DNA from: Mycolicibacter heraklionensis
GTDB taxonomy: Bacteria > Actinomycetota > Actinomycetes > Mycobacteriales > Mycobacteriaceae
Direction: 5' to 3'
Length of the DNA stretch: 64,000 nt
Assembly: GCF_001021505.1 (NCBI RefSeq)
Contig: NZ_LDPO01000008.1
Span: 62,001-126,000 of the forward strand
A model generated the notes under the pieces. The model made no database searches. It saw only the letters and a list, made by a program, of their open reading frames with translations, and was not told the origin of the DNA. Position 1 is the first letter of the stretch, and each line of letters starts with the position of its first letter. This document shows, piece after piece, positions 62,521 through 64,000 of the stretch. Position numbers and translations under genes: made by a program.

Positions 62521-63624
62521 TCAGCCGCGGCTGAGGTGGGCGCGCAGTGCCGAGATCAACTCGGAGGTGCCGGTGGCGCTGCCGCCGCCCAGGCCGAACA
62601 GATTGATGAAGCCGTGCGTCAGCGACCGCATCCGCCGCAGGTCGACCACCACTCCGGCGTCACGCAGCGCCGCCGCGAACAATTCGCCCTCGTCACGCAG
62701 CGGGTCGAAACCGGCGACCACGACCAGCGCGGGCGGCAACCCGGACAGGTCGCCGGCCAGCAACGGCGACACCCGCGGGTCGGTCGGGTCCAGCTTCGAG
62801 GTGCCCACGTATTGGCTGGTGAACCATTCGATGTCGTGCTTGGTCAGCAGGAAGCCGTCGCCGAACAGCGTCCGTGAGCGGGTCTGGGCGGTCTGGTCGG
62901 TCACCGGGTAGATCAGCCACTGCAGGATGGGCGCCGGTCCCCCCTCATCACGTGCCAGCAGTGCCACCGCGGCGGCCAGGTTGCCGCCGGCGCTGTCCCC
63001 ACCGACGGCAACCCGTCCCGGGATGCCACCCAGCTCCGCGGCGTGGTCATGGGCCCATCGGAATGCGGCAAAGGCATCGTCGAGCGCCGCCGGTGCGGGA
63101 TGCTCGGGCGCCAGCCGGTAGTCCACCGAGAGCACCGCGATGTCACCGTCCCGGCAGGTCAACCGGCAGATCGCGTCGTGACTGTCCAGGTTGCCGATCA
63201 CGAATCCGCCACCGTGGTAGAAGACCAGCAGCGGCTTGGCACCACCACCGACCGGACGGTAGTGCCGGGCGGTGATGTCGCCGGCCGGTCCGGGGAACAC
63301 GATGTCGCGAACGTCGACGTGGATATCGCCGCCGCCGAGCCCGGCGGTCGTCTCGCGTAGCCGGGCGCGGGAAGCATCCGCGTCGTCGCCGATGACCAAG
63401 CCGTTGATGCCCATCGCGCGCTGCGCGGCCAGCGTCAACCGCAGGGTGGGGTCCAACGTCGTGCCGTCGATGGTCACCGACCGTCCGCCGGTCAGCGCCC
63501 GCTGTACCCCGATAGGCAGCATCGGAACCGCCTTCATGCCGACGGTCATGAGGGTGCTCCGCAGCTGGTCGGTCCATCGCGCACCCGGTCCGGAACCGGG
63601 GTCGCCTGGCAGACTTCGTGTCAT
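62521..63624 (-). CDS. lipN: Hormone-sensitive-lipase-type esterase, LipN
   Basis: 367 residues from ATG 63624 (MTRSLPGDP, as in M. tuberculosis LipN from memory). The HGGG oxyanion motif (FYHGGGFVIG) is followed by the nucleophile in GDSAGGN, the Asp in FDPLRDEG and the His in LTHGFINL. It hydrolyses short acyl esters. Divergent from the aldo-keto reductase; the two ATG codons overlap by two bases. Confidence 0.92.
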   Translation of the reverse strand: MTRSLPGDPGSGPGARWTDQLRSTLMTVGMKAVPMLPIGVQRALTGGRSVTIDGTTLDPTLRLTLAAQRAMGINGLVIGDDADASRARLRETTAGLGGGDIHVDVRDIVFPGPAGDITARHYRPVGGGAKPLLVFYHGGGFVIGNLDSHDAICRLTCRDGDIAVLSVDYRLAPEHPAPAALDDAFAAFRWAHDHAAELGGIPGRVAVGGDSAGGNLAAAVALLARDEGGPAPILQWLIYPVTDQTAQTRSRTLFGDGFLLTKHDIEWFTSQYVGTSKLDPTDPRVSPLLAGDLSGLPPALVVVAGFDPLRDEGELFAAALRDAGVVVDLRRMRSLTHGFINLFGLGGGSATGTSELISALRAHLSRG

Positions 63625-64000
63625 GGCTGCTGGAGATAACTTGCGCTCGGTCACGCTCAACGACGGTAATTCCATCCCCAGCGTCGGTTTCGGGGTTTAC
63701 AAGATTTCGCCCGCCGAGACCGAGCAGGCGGTCAGTACCGCACTTGCGGCCGGATACCGCCACCTCGACACTGCGGCCCTGTACGGAAACGAGCGGGAGA
63801 TCGGTCGTGCCGTCGCGGCATCAGGGTTGCCGCGCGACCAGGTGTACGTGGTCACCAAGGTGTGGAACTCCGATCAGGGCTACGACTCGACGCTGAGGGC
63901 ATTCGAGGCGAGCATGGACCGGCTCGGCCTGGAATGCCTGGACCTCTACCTGATCCACTGGCCGTTGCCGGCCCGCGGCAAATTCGTCGAGACCTTCCGG
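63623..64000 (+). CDS. Aldo-keto reductase, N-terminal part (cut by window end)
   Basis: 126 codons are inside the window and no stop is reached. IPSVGFGVYKI, the catalytic Asp/Tyr in GYRHLDTAALYGNE, the Lys in VVTKVWN, and LYLIHWP are AKR5-type signatures. NADPH-dependent reduction of aldehydes or ketones. Orthologous position to Rv2971. Confidence 0.93.
   Translation, partial: MAAGDNLRSVTLNDGNSIPSVGFGVYKISPAETEQAVSTALAAGYRHLDTAALYGNEREIGRAVAASGLPRDQVYVVTKVWNSDQGYDSTLRAFEASMDRLGLECLDLYLIHWPLPARGKFVETFR

Noticed and set aside
1-64000. Search for tRNA, rRNA, CRISPR arrays, transposases, phage integrases and strong terminators
   Set aside because: None seen by eye; short convergent gaps (for example 19400-19411, 31051-31060, 33068-33087) show no hairpin followed by a T-run.

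Overview
The window looks like chromosome of a high-GC mycobacterium. Support comes from a complete mce operon with its YrbE permeases, an MPT63-type secreted protein, an MmpS-like domain, many FadD/FadE and thiolase-like genes, a mycofactocin-coupled SDR, and F420/LLM enzymes. The right end (coaD, then rsmD-pyc-VKOR-dsbA-lipN and a divergent aldo-keto reductase) has the gene order I remember around M. tuberculosis Rv2965c-Rv2971. The rest is accessory: a catabolic island of about 48 kb to the left of coaD, and a 9 kb regulator/secreted-protein block between coaD and rsmD.

Layout. 1-2864: the end of a P450, a ferredoxin, a FadD17-like acyl-CoA synthetase and an enoyl-CoA hydratase. 2874-8819: a Zn alcohol dehydrogenase, divergent from an operon of aldehyde dehydrogenase, TetR, P450 and thiolase-like protein. 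8842-10577: a leftward Rieske oxygenase, a small ribbon-helix-helix-like gene and a VOC protein. 10651-21925: SDR, secreted histidine phosphatase, a leftward DUF1214/sulfotransferase/TetR/SDR operon, LLM oxidoreductase, DUF35-thiolase pair, CrtC/AttH-like protein and a GntR regulator. 22127-27937: an operon of four acyl-CoA dehydrogenase-type genes plus an acyl-CoA synthetase. 28057-33067: two TetR genes, two amidohydrolases and an MPT63-like protein. 33088-42423: a leftward yrbEAB-mceABCDEF operon ending in an extra lipoprotein gene. 42570-48679: mycofactocin-type SDR, CoA-transferase, two Mce-associated proteins, a secreted protein and a second DUF35-thiolase pair. 48704-57700: coaD, two large LuxR ATPases flanking three paralogous secreted proteins, a small protein and rsmD. 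57697-64000: conserved core genes.

How it fits together. Nine copies of an inverted repeat (consensus ACGGTA-N5-TACCGT, some degenerate) lie in promoter regions between 11438 and 46926. They precede the mce operon, the Mce-associated genes, both amidohydrolases, the CoA-transferase, both DUF35-thiolase pairs and several secreted proteins. I read this as one regulon that couples import of a hydrophobic substrate to its breakdown by P450/Rieske oxidation, CoA activation, heteromeric dehydrogenation and retro-aldol or thiolytic cleavage. The gene types resemble sterol side-chain catabolism, but the substrate is not shown by the sequence.

A second unusual locus is 49275-56795. Two paralogous LuxR ATPases flank three secreted proteins that share one cysteine-containing module but have different C-terminal ends (a short Cys tail, an MmpS-like domain, an SH3-like domain). 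Two of them share 405 identical base pairs, and there are remnants of lost copies. I saw no tRNA, rRNA, CRISPR array, insertion sequence or phage genes.
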